A DNA stretch of 64,000 bases, from assembly GCF_001592825.1 (NCBI RefSeq), contig NZ_LTZG01000001.1, positions 1,178,001-1,242,000 on the forward strand, read 5' to 3'. The stretch is from Planococcus maritimus. Its GTDB lineage: Bacteria; Bacillota; Bacilli; Bacillales_A; Planococcaceae. The position numbers and the translations under genes were made by a program. Shown in pieces: positions 15,632 through 23,519 of the stretch (position 1 is the first letter of the stretch; each line of letters begins with the position of its first letter). The notes below the pieces were generated by a model that had not been told where the DNA came from, searched no databases, and saw only the letters and a list, made by a program, of their open reading frames with translations.

Positions 15632-15660
15632 ATTGTACATGAACATATACTAAGTGACAA
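15632..15660 (-). promoter_or_regulatory. Sigma-A promoter of the leader RNA and 63-aa gene
   Basis: On the reverse strand TTGTCA (15655-15660) and TACAAT (15632-15637) are separated by exactly 17 bp. Transcription would start near 15625, giving a leader of about 125 nt. Confidence 0.6.
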
Positions 15661-15665
15661 AGAAA

Positions 15666-15875
15666 TCACTCTATGTGAAAACCTGCTTCTTTGACGAGGC
15701 GAAGGATCTGGCTTTCTTTGATTTTCGTCTCGTCCAATTCGAGTTTCACTTCGCCATCTTCTACATCAATCAATGCCCGTTCGACCCCATGCTCCTTTAA
15801 CAATAAATCCTCCAGTTCATGGATGGGACGCTCTGATTTCGCTTCTTGTACATACATCGTCATTTTTCTCATCAT
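15666..15875 (-). CDS. Small HMA-like protein lacking the metal-binding Cys pair
   Basis: 69 residues beginning MMRKMTMYVQEA. Length and pattern (short strand, helix HELEDLLLKEHGVERALID, strand EVKLELDE, helix SQILRLVKEAGFHIE) fit the ferredoxin-like fold of heavy-metal-associated (HMA) domains, and VERALIDVEDGEVKLELDE resembles the GV..A.V.L..G...V pattern. The usual CxxC is absent, so metal transport is doubtful. AGGAAGGAGAATT precedes the ATG at 15875. It lies between topB and the leader RNA, all on the reverse strand. Function unknown. Confidence 0.65.
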   Translation of the reverse strand: MMRKMTMYVQEAKSERPIHELEDLLLKEHGVERALIDVEDGEVKLELDETKIKESQILRLVKEAGFHIE

Positions 15876-15908
15876 CAATTCTCCTTCCTGTGTATTTCCC
15901 GGGAAATG

Positions 15909-18017
15909 TCAAAACTTCATTTTCAGCTTTCCTTCTTCTAATTCCAGGCTAGCGTTGAACTTCTTGCCATTTTTCGAAACGAAGCCTTTAATGACAGGCG
16001 TTTTACCTCTCGTACACAAGTATTCGATATGTTTAGCCGTCAGTCTTTTTTTCAAAAACACCGCTGGGAATGATTGCTTGCAGCCATTAGCATGTTCTGT
16101 ACAGCCATATGAGCCTTTACGCGAGATGATCGAGCCTTTTTTACAACGCGGGCATATCGCAATCTCGCTTCCTTGCAATAACGGCATCTCATCCGGCATT
16201 CCATTGCTGCGCAATTGCTCCGGCACGTCTTGCATTAGCTTCTCAATAAATTTGCCGATAGTGGCGAGAAACACTTCCGATGAGCCTTCGCCTTTGCCGA
16301 TTTTTTTCAAATAGCTCTCCCATTTCGCGGTCATCGACGGGCTCGACAATAGATTTCCTTCAATGGCCTGGCAAAGCATGCGGCCTTTTTCGGTGACGGA
16401 TACAATATTTTTCTTAACTTCAATATAATTATGCCGTTTGATCGTTTCAATGATGCCGCTGCGCGTCGCTTCCGTCCCAAGCCCTTCGACTTCCTTGAGG
16501 ATTTCGCTGTCGGCTACGTCTTCTGCGAACTTCCCGCAAGTTTTCATCATGGCAATCAATTGCCCTTCCGTATAAGGCTTTGGCGCAGTGGTCATGCCCT
16601 CGACAATAGCGATCGCTGCCGCTACTTGTTCTTGTACGGACAATTCTGGAAGCGGCGGGTCCTGCTTTGCTTCTTTGGCAGTCGGAAATAAGGATTTCCA
16701 GCCTTTGTCGAGCTCTGTCCGGCCGGTCGTATGGAATTCAAGCCCTTTGACATCGGTCACGACTTTCGTTTCGGCATAACGGTAATCCCGGTGGAACATG
16801 CCGAGTGTCGTGCGCATCACTTCTTCGTATAAATTTCGCTCATCTTGTGGCAACCCCTCAATTTTGCGGGCTGTCGGCAAACTTTTCGTCGGGATGATCG
16901 CATAGTGCTCTTGTACTTTCGTGTTATCGACGAAACGCTTTTTCGGTATTTTTGTTGCGATTTCAAACGGGGCGTCGATGAGTTTTTGGTAACTTTCCAC
17001 TTGAGACGACAAATAGCCAAATTCTGCCGAAGTGATATGGCGTGAATCCGTTCGCGGATAACTCACTAGTTTTTTCTCATAAAGCTTCTGCATCGCTGAC
17101 AGCACTTTTTGAGGGCTGTATTTCCATTTTCGGTTCGCGGCTGCCTGTAAACTGGACAAGGAATGCAATGGCTGCGGCGGAATGTGCTTTTCCGCTGTCT
17201 TCAGTTCTTTGATATGGCCTGGGGCTTTGCCGTCCACCAAGTCATGGGCAATCAAGAGTTCTTCCGCTTTCTTGCGCTCTTTTGCCTTTAATTTGGCTTT
17301 TCCTTTATAGCTGCCTTTCGCCGCTTTGAATTTTCCTTCGATTTCATAAAACGGTTCCGGCTTGAAGGCCTCGATTTCCTTCTGGCGTTGATAGATCAAA
17401 AAGACGGTCGGCGTCTGCACACGCCCAATCGCAAATACTTCATGGATGCCGCGTTCTTGAAGCAGCAGGGAATACAGTCGCGAGCCGTTCATGCCAACGA
17501 GCCAGTCGCTGATTTGGCGCGCCCGCGCTTCTTCGTACAGTCGCAGGTCTTCCTTGTTGTCACGCAAATTGCGGAAGCCTTCGCGTACCTCATCGACTTC
17601 GAGTGAATTGATCCACAGTCGTTTGATGTGTTTACCGCGCACGCCAGTCTGCCGGTAGATGCTATAGAAGATATTCGAGCCTTCTCGGTCTACATCACAG
17701 GCATTGATAACGGTATCGGTTTTTCTCAAGAGTTTTTTGATGATATTGAATTGAGTTGATTTGCCCCGCGCTACTTGGAACTGGTATTCGGTTGGCAAAA
17801 TCGGCAAGGACGCGAGCGACCATTTGCCCCACTTCGGGTCGTAGGCTTTTGGCTCTTTCAGTTCGATGAGATGGCCGATTCCCCAGGTAATGTAGGCGCC
17901 TTCCGGGAAGATCGGATTTGCCGCCATTTCCATATAGCCTTCCCGTTTCACCGTCTTAAACGCATCGCCATAAGCTTTCGCCTGGCTTGGCTTTTCGGCT
18001 ATAATTACTGGTTTCAT
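15909..18017 (-). CDS. topB: DNA topoisomerase III (type IA)
   Basis: 702 residues, near the size of B. subtilis TopB. The Toprim domain (IIAEKPSQAKAY at 5-16, DVDREG at 108-113) is followed by the type IA core with active-site Tyr320 in LVSYPRTDSRHIT, and a C-terminal module with a four-Cys zinc finger (CPRCKKG, CTEH, CKQ) and a short basic end. The enzyme passes single DNA strands to relax or decatenate DNA. The gene is the last before the 248-bp repeat region on its upstream side; no close operon partner is visible. Confidence 0.95.
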   Translation of the reverse strand: MKPVIIAEKPSQAKAYGDAFKTVKREGYMEMAANPIFPEGAYITWGIGHLIELKEPKAYDPKWGKWSLASLPILPTEYQFQVARGKSTQFNIIKKLLRKTDTVINACDVDREGSNIFYSIYRQTGVRGKHIKRLWINSLEVDEVREGFRNLRDNKEDLRLYEEARARQISDWLVGMNGSRLYSLLLQERGIHEVFAIGRVQTPTVFLIYQRQKEIEAFKPEPFYEIEGKFKAAKGSYKGKAKLKAKERKKAEELLIAHDLVDGKAPGHIKELKTAEKHIPPQPLHSLSSLQAAANRKWKYSPQKVLSAMQKLYEKKLVSYPRTDSRHITSAEFGYLSSQVESYQKLIDAPFEIATKIPKKRFVDNTKVQEHYAIIPTKSLPTARKIEGLPQDERNLYEEVMRTTLGMFHRDYRYAETKVVTDVKGLEFHTTGRTELDKGWKSLFPTAKEAKQDPPLPELSVQEQVAAAIAIVEGMTTAPKPYTEGQLIAMMKTCGKFAEDVADSEILKEVEGLGTEATRSGIIETIKRHNYIEVKKNIVSVTEKGRMLCQAIEGNLLSSPSMTAKWESYLKKIGKGEGSSEVFLATIGKFIEKLMQDVPEQLRSNGMPDEMPLLQGSEIAICPRCKKGSIISRKGSYGCTEHANGCKQSFPAVFLKKRLTAKHIEYLCTRGKTPVIKGFVSKNGKKFNASLELEEGKLKMKF

Positions 18018-18046
18018 GCTGTTCTTCCTTTCCCGTGTTCTTTATT

Positions 18047-18265
18047 TCATTGTACTCTTTCCGCTGAGAAATCCAAATGAAAGCGGATTTGTATTTCTGT
18101 AATTAACTGTTTTGTGTGGTGGGTTTTAAATAAAGAGAGCGAAGGTTTGCTTGTGGATGTGTCTCTGAAGTTGATTCGAGCTTCATGTTGGTATTCGCTG
18201 CCCGGCTTTGGGTTGGCCTCTTGCAGTAAGCCAAGAAGATCACTTGTCTTACTGCGTCGGCTCAC
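18047..18265 (-). CDS. Hypothetical ORF, last unit of the 248-bp ORF array
   Basis: 72 codons starting with GTG and opening MSRRSKTSDLLGLLQEANPK, as in the unit before it. The first 42 residues repeat that ORF almost exactly (one Gly to Ser change); then the sequence leaves the repeat and ends in unrelated residues near topB. The GTG overlaps the stop of the upstream ORF in GTGA. I do not recognise the protein; it is hydrophilic, without a signal peptide. It may be a decaying end of the array. Confidence 0.3.
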   Translation of the reverse strand: MSRRSKTSDLLGLLQEANPKPGSEYQHEARINFRDTSTSKPSLSLFKTHHTKQLITEIQIRFHLDFSAERVQ

Positions 18266-18513
18266 CCTTTTACGCTAGGCGGCTTGGAGATTTCATTCTT
18301 TGAAGGCTGTTCAAACAGTTCTGCTTCTTCAATTAGTTGCCGGCTAGTAGGGAAATCGCTTCCTGGGTCTAGTGTAGAACTAGAGAAGGAAGGTTTGCTT
18401 GTGGATGTGTCTCTGAAGTTGATTCGAGCTTCATGTTGGTATTCGCCGCCCGGCTTTGGGTTGGCCTCTTGCAGTAAGCCAAGAAGATCACTTGTCTTAC
18501 TGCGTCGGCTCAC
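18262..18513 (-). CDS. Hypothetical 83-aa protein, central unit of the 248-bp ORF array
   Basis: A full-length repeat-unit ORF: GTG start, MSRRSKTSDLLGLLQEANPK, then GGEYQHEARINF, SSSTLDPGSDFPTSRQL and the end ISKPPSVKG. Composition is polar with many Ser, Glu, Lys and Pro; no membrane segment. Start and stop both overlap the neighbouring units by GTGA. No strong ribosome site precedes it other than AAAAGGG in the tail of the previous ORF, so expression would rely on coupling. Not recognised; a faint likeness of DFPTSRQL and the nearby Glu/Gln-rich part to gamma-type spore protein repeats is too weak to use. Confidence 0.35.
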   Translation of the reverse strand: MSRRSKTSDLLGLLQEANPKPGGEYQHEARINFRDTSTSKPSFSSSTLDPGSDFPTSRQLIEEAELFEQPSKNEISKPPSVKG

Positions 18514-18761
18514 CCTTTTACGCTAGGCGGCTTGGAGATTTCATTCTTTGAAGGCTGTTCAAACAGTTCTGCTTCTTCAATTAGTTGCCGGCTAGTGGGG
18601 AAATCGCTTCCTGGGTCTAGTGTAGAACTAGAGATAGAGGGTTTGCTTGTGGACATGTTTTTGAAGTTGAGTCTGGCTTCGTCTTGATATTCGCCGCCCG
18701 GCTATGGGTTGGCCTCTTGCAATAAGCCAGAAAGAGCATCTGTCTTATTGCCTCGCCTCAC
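18510..18761 (-). pseudogene. Broken unit of the 248-bp ORF array
   Basis: The third copy keeps the frame and nearly the whole sequence of the central unit, but an AAG codon has become TAG (18702-18704), stopping the ORF after 19 residues (VRRGNKTDALSGLLQEANP). After the stop the frame continues as PGGEYQDEARLNF to the same end, SVKG, and GTGA. The single stop in an otherwise conserved frame suggests decay of a once-coding unit. Confidence 0.4.
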
Positions 18762-18883
18762 CCTTTTACGCCGAGCTCCTTGGAGAGTTCGTTGGACCGA
18801 GTTTGTTTAAGCAGATCTGCTTCCATATTCAATTGCCGGCTAGTGGGGAAATCGGCTTCCTGGACGTGGCCTTTGGAGCTCAA
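18758..18883 (-). pseudogene. Upstream partial unit of the 248-bp ORF array
   Basis: A 41-codon open frame from a TTG at 18883 (SSKGHVQEADFPTSRQLNME onward to ELGVKG). Its DFPTSRQL and terminal VKG match the second half of the array ORFs, and it again ends in GTGA with the next unit. It starts directly behind the terminator of the tauE-like gene with no ribosome site or promoter, so it is probably a 5'-truncated remnant. Confidence 0.3.
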
Positions 18884-18902
18884 TAAGTATATGTGCACAC
18901 AT

Positions 18903-18936
18903 AAAAAAAGCTCCCGGCAGTTGCCGGAAGCTTTTT
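18903..18936 (-). terminator. Terminator of the persulfide operon
   Basis: AAAGCTCCCGGCA and TGCCGGAAGCTTT form a stem with one mismatch around GT, followed on the reverse strand by TTTTTTT. It closes the operon after the tauE-like gene. Confidence 0.75.
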
Positions 18937-18940
18937 GTCT

Positions 18941-19717
18941 TCACAGAATATCGAGCCAAATCTTGATGGCTGTCCCTAAAATCAATAGCGACAAGATCCA
19001 TTGCAATACTTTGGTGTTGGCTTTCTGGCCAACTTTTGCGCCTAGTGGGGCAGCAAGAATACTTGCAACGATCATCACCGCAGCCGGCCCATAAAGAATC
19101 TGGTCGGTAACGATTTTGCCGACCGTTGAACCGATGGACGAGATGAAGGTGATCGCCAGTGATGTTGCGATGGTCATGCGAGTGGGAATCCTTAAGACGA
19201 CGAGCATGATCGGCACCAAGATAAAGGCGCCTGCTGCACCGACGATGCCTGCCGCAATCCCCACGATGAACGCGAGACTTGCAGCAATCCATTTGTTGAA
19301 AGTCACTTGATCTGCTGGAATGTCATCCAACCCATTTTTCGGAATGAACATCATGATCACTGCAATGGTCGCGAGAACGGCGTAGACAATATTGATAGCG
19401 GCCTCTGACAAGAGAGTCGAACCGTATCCGCCGATAAAACTCCCGACGAGAATCGCACCGCCCATATAAGTGATAAGGGACTTATTCAAATACCCGCTTC
19501 CTCGGTATGCCCATACCCCGGCGATGGTTGCGAAAAACACTTGAATGGCACTGATGCCTGAAACTTCATGTGCTGAAAATGCCGTGTATCCTAGCATCAC
19601 CGGAATATATAGCAGCATCGGATACTTGATAATGGAGCCGCCGATTCCGACCATCCCTGAGATGAAGGAACCGACAAAACCGATCAAGAAAATAACGATC
19701 ATAAAATCAATACTCAT
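18941..19717 (-). CDS. tauE: TauE/SafE (TSUP) family sulfite/anion exporter
   Basis: 258 residues with about eight transmembrane helices and the TSUP features [17 protein letters not shown] near the N-terminus and [17 protein letters not shown] in the middle, the two inverted repeats of the family. TSUP proteins export sulfite, sulfoacetate or related anions. As the last gene of a CstR-type operon it matches TauE of the S. aureus cst locus, where export of sulfite or thiosulfate formed from persulfides is the proposed role. AAGGGGGAG precedes the ATG. Confidence 0.9.
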   Translation of the reverse strand: MSIDFMIVIFLIGFVGSFISGMVGIGGSIIKYPMLLYIPVMLGYTAFSAHEVSGISAIQVFFATIAGVWAYRGSGYLNKSLITYMGGAILVGSFIGGYGSTLLSEAAINIVYAVLATIAVIMMFIPKNGLDDIPADQVTFNKWIAASLAFIVGIAAGIVGAAGAFILVPIMLVVLRIPTRMTIATSLAITFISSIGSTVGKIVTDQILYGPAAVMIVASILAAPLGAKVGQKANTKVLQWILSLLILGTAIKIWLDIL

Positions 19718-19776
19718 GGCAACTCCCCCTTCCTAAAAAGCATTTCTGCTTCTCATAAATTCTGGCTAGTAAGAGC

Positions 19777-20004
19777 TCAGCCCTTTTTGATCCAGAATTT
19801 CAGGACGTCGCCATCCATTTGCTCTTCTAAGAGCTCGTGTCCGCCTGATTTAGCCCAAGCTGTCAAGTCTGCTGAAGCGCCTTTGTCTGTAGCTTGGATT
19901 TCCAATACTTGTCCGGAATTCATGTCTTTCATTTCTTTTCTTGTTTTTACGATCGGCATTGGGCAAGCCAAGCCTTTTGCATCTAGTACTTTATCTACGT
20001 TCAT
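19777..20004 (-). CDS. TusA-like sulfur carrier protein, YrkI-like
   Basis: 75 residues forming one TusA/SirA fold. The sulfur-carrying Cys14 lies in LACPMPIVK, the defining CPxP motif, and the rest follows the family pattern (EIQATDKGASADLTAWAKSGGHELL). It should accept persulfide sulfur and pass it to rhodaneses or other acceptors in the cytosol. I chose the ATG at 20004; a TTG one codon upstream gives one more Met. Nearly identical in its first half to the TusA half of the fusion protein at 21271-21828, so the two are duplicates. Confidence 0.9.
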   Translation of the reverse strand: MNVDKVLDAKGLACPMPIVKTRKEMKDMNSGQVLEIQATDKGASADLTAWAKSGGHELLEEQMDGDVLKFWIKKG

Positions 20005-20056
20005 CAAAATCTCTCCTTTAGAATGTTTTAGTATAGTTACTTGCTACTAATTCAAC

Positions 20057-21178
20057 TTAACGTACGGCGCAACGGTTCGGGCCGATTTCCATTTCACGCT
20101 GCATTTCGTCTTCCGGCGTGATTTGGCCCATATTGGTTTTGCGGATATCTTCATAAGCGTTTGGCTGCGGTGGCAGGTTTTTCGTGACCATGTCACGGAA
20201 TTCCTGTTCATCTTCAATATTCAAGCCGTGATTTTCTTTAAATAATTCGCCTAATTTTTTTGCGACACTGCCGTCTTCATTCAATTCGTCCATAATCATG
20301 AAGTGCGCCGGCAATACCGTCAATTGGTCGGTAAGGGCTTGGTAGCGTTGATAAAGGGATTCACGCAAATCGCCAACCCAATCTTCCGCGAGCCCTGCAA
20401 GGTCCGGGCGGCCGATGGAATCGATGAACAGGATATCTCCTGTCATCAAGTATTGGTCGTCTACGATAAAAGAAGTGGACCCGATAGTATGCCCCGGTGT
20501 ATAAAGAGCTTCGACTTTTGAGCTGCCGATGCCTGCTTCAAATCCACTTTCCAGAGCTTCATACTCAAAAGTTACGCCTTTGGCATCAGCCGGCGGCAAG
20601 TAATAAGTTGCGCCAGTGGCTTCCGCAAGATGGCGTCCGCCTGAAATATGGTCTGCGTGAAGGTGTGAATCAAATACATGCTTAATCGTTGCGCCTTTTT
20701 CCTGTGCGAAGTTCAAGAAGACATCCGTCATGCGAGTCGCGTCGATGATCGCCGCTTCCCCGCCAGAAATAGCCATGTAAGACAAGCAGCCTTTGCCGAT
20801 GCGGACGAATTGATAAAGCTCTCCGCCATCTTTCAAATCGCCGACTTTCACCGGTTCCAGATGTTCGCTCCATGCTTTCATGCCGCCTGATAGATAAGCC
20901 GTTTCCACGCCTTCTTCTGCAAGCATATCCGCGACCATGATAGAAGATCCTTCCTTGGCGCAGACGACCAAAATATCACGGTCTTTAGGCAATTGATCAA
21001 TGACTTCTTCAACGCCGTCCAATAAGTCAAAATAGGGAATGTTCAAGTACTGGATGTTGCCGCCTTCGATTTTCCAATCGGCAAATGCGTCGCCGTTGCG
21101 GACATCAAGGATGAACAATGGTTGGTTATCCATTATCTTGCGGGCTACTTGCGCCGCTGTCATTGCTGTTGCTGACAT
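20057..21178 (-). CDS. Rhodanese-MBL fold persulfide dioxygenase-like protein, YrkH-like (copy 1)
   Basis: 373 residues. An N-terminal rhodanese domain (about 6-100) with Cys73 in VVCAKEG is followed by a metallo-beta-lactamase domain of the ETHE1 type (about 115-320) with [12 protein letters not shown], the H-x-H-x-D-H iron site, then GHTIGSTSF and a late TGDILF. Such proteins oxidise glutathione- or bacillithiol-type persulfides to sulfite with O2. The last residues GPNRCAV are shared with the second copy (23646-24764). I chose the ATG at 21178, with GGGAGG 10 nt upstream; a TTG two codons earlier is closer to that site. Confidence 0.88.
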   Translation of the reverse strand: MSATAMTAAQVARKIMDNQPLFILDVRNGDAFADWKIEGGNIQYLNIPYFDLLDGVEEVIDQLPKDRDILVVCAKEGSSIMVADMLAEEGVETAYLSGGMKAWSEHLEPVKVGDLKDGGELYQFVRIGKGCLSYMAISGGEAAIIDATRMTDVFLNFAQEKGATIKHVFDSHLHADHISGGRHLAEATGATYYLPPADAKGVTFEYEALESGFEAGIGSSKVEALYTPGHTIGSTSFIVDDQYLMTGDILFIDSIGRPDLAGLAEDWVGDLRESLYQRYQALTDQLTVLPAHFMIMDELNEDGSVAKKLGELFKENHGLNIEDEQEFRDMVTKNLPPQPNAYEDIRKTNMGQITPEDEMQREMEIGPNRCAVR

Positions 21179-21186
21179 ATACAAAT

Positions 21187-21200
21187 TACCTCCCGGGGTA
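21187..21200 (-). promoter_or_regulatory. Weak CstR-like operator before MBL gene copy 1
   Basis: TACC and GGTA arms around TCCCGG resemble the operators upstream of cstR and the DsrE gene, but the inner bases differ and it overlaps the ribosome site (GGGAGG). Only tentative. Confidence 0.25.
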
Positions 21201-21270
21201 TTATTGTGAATAAAAAAATATATTGAATTCTAAAGTATAATTTCCGGCTTGGCGCCAAGGACTGGCCCGA

Positions 21271-21828
21271 TTACTCGGTTTTGCCAGTCCAATCACGCAT
21301 GCCAGGTACTACGTTATACAGATTTTTAAATCCTTTTTTCGCCATCATGTCTCCCGCTGTTGCACTTCTGCGGCCAGAATAGCAGATGATGTAGATTTCT
21401 TTATCTTTCTCCAATTCGTTCATGCGGGCTTCCACTTCACCGAGCGGGATGTGTTTAACGCCAGGAATATGCGCTTCATCGTATTCCTCTTGCTCACGGA
21501 CGTCCAGGATGTTCAACGAATCCCCATTTTCCACACGCGCTTGGAACTCTGCCAGCGAAACTTCAGGAATCTCGATCGTCTCGCTCACTTCATTTACACC
21601 GTCTTTGCGCAAATAATGAAGCAAAACGTCTCCTTCTGTTTCTGTGCCGATGTATTCGTGGCCTGAGCTTTTCGCCCATGCTTGTAAATCGGCTGTAGAG
21701 CCTTTATCGGTCGCCTGGATTTCCAGCACATCGCCGGAAGCCAGGTCTTTCATAGCTTTTTTCGTTTTAACGATCGGCATTGGGCATGCAAGCCCTTTAG
21801 CATCCAATACTTTATCTGTTTGAACCAT
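21271..21828 (-). CDS. TusA-rhodanese fusion protein, YrkF-like
   Basis: 185 residues, the same length as B. subtilis YrkF. The TusA domain (1-75) has the sulfur carrier Cys15 in LACPMPIVK. The rhodanese domain (about 85-182) has the active-site loop YIICYSGRRSA, whose Cys carries the persulfide. The fusion lets sulfur pass directly between the two sites, as in CstA of the staphylococcal system. AAAGGAGG precedes the ATG. It lies in the middle of a run of seven same-strand sulfur genes controlled by CstR. Confidence 0.9.
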   Translation of the reverse strand: MVQTDKVLDAKGLACPMPIVKTKKAMKDLASGDVLEIQATDKGSTADLQAWAKSSGHEYIGTETEGDVLLHYLRKDGVNEVSETIEIPEVSLAEFQARVENGDSLNILDVREQEEYDEAHIPGVKHIPLGEVEARMNELEKDKEIYIICYSGRRSATAGDMMAKKGFKNLYNVVPGMRDWTGKTE

Positions 21829-21871
21829 TAATCTTTTCCTCCTTTAATGAGACCGTGCCTGTAGCCGGATA

Positions 21872-22168
21872 TTACTCGGTGTCGCCTTCCCAGTTCATCA
21901 TGCCGCCGTCCATATTGATGACGTTATAGCCGCGGTCTTCAAGAAAACGTGTTGCTTGCCCACTGCGGTTGCCCGAACGGCAAACCATGATGTGCTCTTT
22001 TGATTTATCGATATCTTGCAAACGGAATTCCAACAAACCTAATGGGATGTGCTCAGCTCCAGGAATTTTTCCTGCAGCGACTTCTTCTGTCTCGCGTACA
22101 TCGATGAGTGACGCCTCAGGGTTGTTTTTGATGTATTCCTGAACTTCTTGTGTAGTCATGCTTTTCAT
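21872..22168 (-). CDS. Single-domain rhodanese
   Basis: 98 residues, one rhodanese domain with active-site Cys63 in MVCRSGNRS and the family strands SLIDVRE and HIPLG. It should transfer sulfane sulfur between small thiols or proteins in the cytosol. I chose the ATG at 22168 because GGAGGAGG lies 8 nt upstream; the frame is open six codons further. Eighteen bp separate it from the membrane-anchored rhodanese before it. The loop CRSGNR suggests activity toward persulfides or thiosulfate; the exact donor cannot be read from sequence. Confidence 0.9.
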   Translation of the reverse strand: MKSMTTQEVQEYIKNNPEASLIDVRETEEVAAGKIPGAEHIPLGLLEFRLQDIDKSKEHIMVCRSGNRSGQATRFLEDRGYNVINMDGGMMNWEGDTE

Positions 22169-22186
22169 GTTAAATTCCTCCTCCAA

Positions 22187-22552
22187 TTATGCGCGGTAGC
22201 TATTCATGCCGCCTCTGATATTCACTATATGGGTAAACCCGTTTTTCTTCAATAATTGGCTCGCTCTGCTGCTGCGCATGCCGCTTTGGCAGATGACCAA
22301 TGTTTCTTTATCCTTCGACAGCTCATTCACACGCTTCGGCAACTCATTTAATGGAATGTTCTTGAAGCCTTTAATGTGGTTTGCTTTAAACTCTACCGGC
22401 GTCCGGACATCAATATACTGCTTATCTTTCTTGCCGAGTACAGGTTTCAATTCATCAGTGGACATTGTCTTAATTCCTTTAGTTGGTGCAGTAAAACGGG
22501 AGATTGCGATATAAGCAAGAATCCCGATTGCGATCCAGAGCAACCATTCCAT
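22187..22552 (-). CDS. Membrane-anchored rhodanese, YqhL-like
   Basis: 121 residues. One N-terminal transmembrane helix (MEWLLWIAIGILAYIAI, about 2-18) is followed by a rhodanese domain with Cys88 in VICQSGMRSS. The domain is probably on the cytosolic face, ready to accept sulfur from a membrane donor such as a sulfide:quinone oxidoreductase, although no such gene is in the window. I chose the ATG at 22552, with AAAGG 9 nt upstream; GTG or ATG codons three and six codons before would sit on that site. Confidence 0.85.
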   Translation of the reverse strand: MEWLLWIAIGILAYIAISRFTAPTKGIKTMSTDELKPVLGKKDKQYIDVRTPVEFKANHIKGFKNIPLNELPKRVNELSKDKETLVICQSGMRSSRASQLLKKNGFTHIVNIRGGMNSYRA

Positions 22553-22579
22553 ATACTTCATCCTTTCCACTTTGGGGAG

Positions 22580-23059
22580 TTAGATAAACAAGTTCACATT
22601 GCCGTCTTCTGCATCGCCAAGATAGGCTGCGACACCAGCATATTCAATTTCATCCAATAGCTCTTCTTTTTGCAAACCGAGAAGGTCCATGGTCATTGTG
22701 CAGGCAACCAATTTAATATCTTGCTCTTGTGCCATGTCGATCAAGTCCGGCAAAGGCATAGCGTTGTGTTTTTTCATCACTTTTTTAATCAGTTTCGGCC
22801 CCATGCCTCCGAATTGCATATTGGAAAGCCCTAATTTGTCCGCTCCACGCGGCATCATTTTTGAGAACATCGCTTCAAGGCGCCCTTTTTTGACTGTTGG
22901 CGGATTTTCTTTGCGAAGTGCGTTCAATCCCCAGAATGTGTGGAAAATGGTGACTTCGTGATCGTAAGCTGCTGCGCCGTTTGCGATGATGTAAGCGGCC
23001 ATTGCTTTGTCGTAATCTCCGCTAAAAAGTACGATGGTGGTTTTCTTTTGTTCTGCCAT
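22580..23059 (-). CDS. DsrE/DsrF/DrsH-like family protein, YrkE-like
   Basis: 159 residues with the DsrE-like fold: an N-terminal strand TTIVLFSGDYDKAMAAYIIANGAAA, a FHTFWGLNALRK segment, and a conserved Cys in LVACTMTMDLLGL that could carry sulfur. These proteins take part in persulfide relay together with TusA and rhodaneses. I chose the ATG at 23059, preceded by TTGGAGG. It is the first gene behind a promoter whose -10 box overlaps a palindromic CstR operator, so it starts the main sulfur operon. Confidence 0.88.
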   Translation of the reverse strand: MAEQKKTTIVLFSGDYDKAMAAYIIANGAAAYDHEVTIFHTFWGLNALRKENPPTVKKGRLEAMFSKMMPRGADKLGLSNMQFGGMGPKLIKKVMKKHNAMPLPDLIDMAQEQDIKLVACTMTMDLLGLQKEELLDEIEYAGVAAYLGDAEDGNVNLFI

Positions 23060-23080
23060 GCTGTAAATTCCTCCAATAAT

Positions 23081-23096
23081 TACCCCTATGGGTATA
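23081..23096 (-). promoter_or_regulatory. CstR-type operator near the DsrE gene start
   Basis: TACCC and GGGTA arms around CTAT at 23081-23094, downstream of the promoter and just before the ribosome site. The arms match the other two operators. Confidence 0.6.
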
Positions 23097-23145
23097 ATTT
23101 TCTCCAAAAAAAAGAACGTTTTATAGTGACGCCGCACTCTTTCTA

Positions 23146-23161
23146 ATACCCTATAGGGTAT
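23146..23161. promoter_or_regulatory. CstR operator, perfect 16-bp palindrome
   Basis: ATACCCTATAGGGTAT is its own reverse complement and overlaps the -10 box of the promoter at 23160-23188, an ideal position for repression by the adjacent cstR product. Confidence 0.75.
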
Positions 23162-23188
23162 ATTACAGCATCTATTCTATCAAGTCAA
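23160..23188 (-). promoter_or_regulatory. Sigma-A promoter of the sulfur operon
   Basis: On the reverse strand TTGACT (23183-23188) and TAATAT (23160-23165) are 17 bp apart, close to consensus. Confidence 0.7.
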
Positions 23189-23212
23189 CAGCTAAAGTTT
23201 TTTTATTCTGCT

Positions 23213-23473
23213 TTAACGGCTCTTCACGAGAAGCTCGACTGCTTCTTTGACGACGTCTTCCGTGCTTTCGCCTTTTTCTAAACTATCGCGTACACAAGTC
23301 TGCAGGTTTTCACTGACAATGACGCCGATCGTCCGGTCTACTGCACTTCTCACTGCTGACAGCTGAGTCACTACATCACGGCACTCGCCGTCTGCTTCAA
23401 CCATTTTGATGACTCCGCGTAATTGGCCTTCGATGCGCTTGAGGCGGTTTTCAATCTTTTTATCGTATTCCAT
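23213..23473 (-). CDS. cstR: CstR, persulfide-sensing CsoR-family repressor
   Basis: 86 residues, all-helical CsoR/CstR family. Cys31 and Cys60 are at the exact positions of the reactive pair of CstR (DGEC and LQTC), which form di- or trisulfide links with sulfane sulfur and release DNA. This fits a persulfide sensor rather than a copper sensor. I chose the ATG at 23473, preceded by CAGGAGG; the frame extends 25 codons up without support. Matching palindromes lie in its own promoter and in that of the DsrE-led operon, so it should repress both. The spacing to the DsrE gene is 153 bp. Confidence 0.9.
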   Translation of the reverse strand: MEYDKKIENRLKRIEGQLRGVIKMVEADGECRDVVTQLSAVRSAVDRTIGVIVSENLQTCVRDSLEKGESTEDVVKEAVELLVKSR

Positions 23474-23519
23474 CAGACAAGCCTCCTGTTCAAAATATAA
23501 AATGAAGTTGTTATGTTCT

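Larger units (their letters stand above)
18144..18880. repeat. Tandem repeat array, three copies of a 248-bp unit
   Basis: The sequence GGTTTGCTTGTGGA recurs at 18144, 18392 and 18640 (last copy slightly changed further on), giving a period of exactly 248 bp. Copies 1 and 2 (18144-18391, 18392-18639) differ at only about five positions. Copy 3 (18640 to about 18880) is clearly diverged, most strongly in its distal half. The array fills most of the 923-bp gap between topB and the tauE-like gene. Each unit carries one reverse-strand ORF of 83 codons plus stop; 252 bp less a 4-bp GTGA overlap gives the 248-bp period. Confidence 0.92.

Noticed and set aside
15666..15875. Copper chaperone CopZ
   Set aside because: The fold pattern is HMA-like but the essential CxxC is absent.
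18262..18513. Gamma-type small acid-soluble spore protein
   Set aside because: DFPTSRQL recalls EFASET repeats only faintly; spacing and the Q/N-rich context do not match.
18144..18880. CRISPR array
   Set aside because: The repeats are 248 bp, contiguous and without spacers, and no cas gene is near.
21248..21259. CTTGGCGCCAAG palindrome as a regulatory site
   Set aside because: A single 12-bp palindrome between two genes of one operon with no partner copy; chance is likely.
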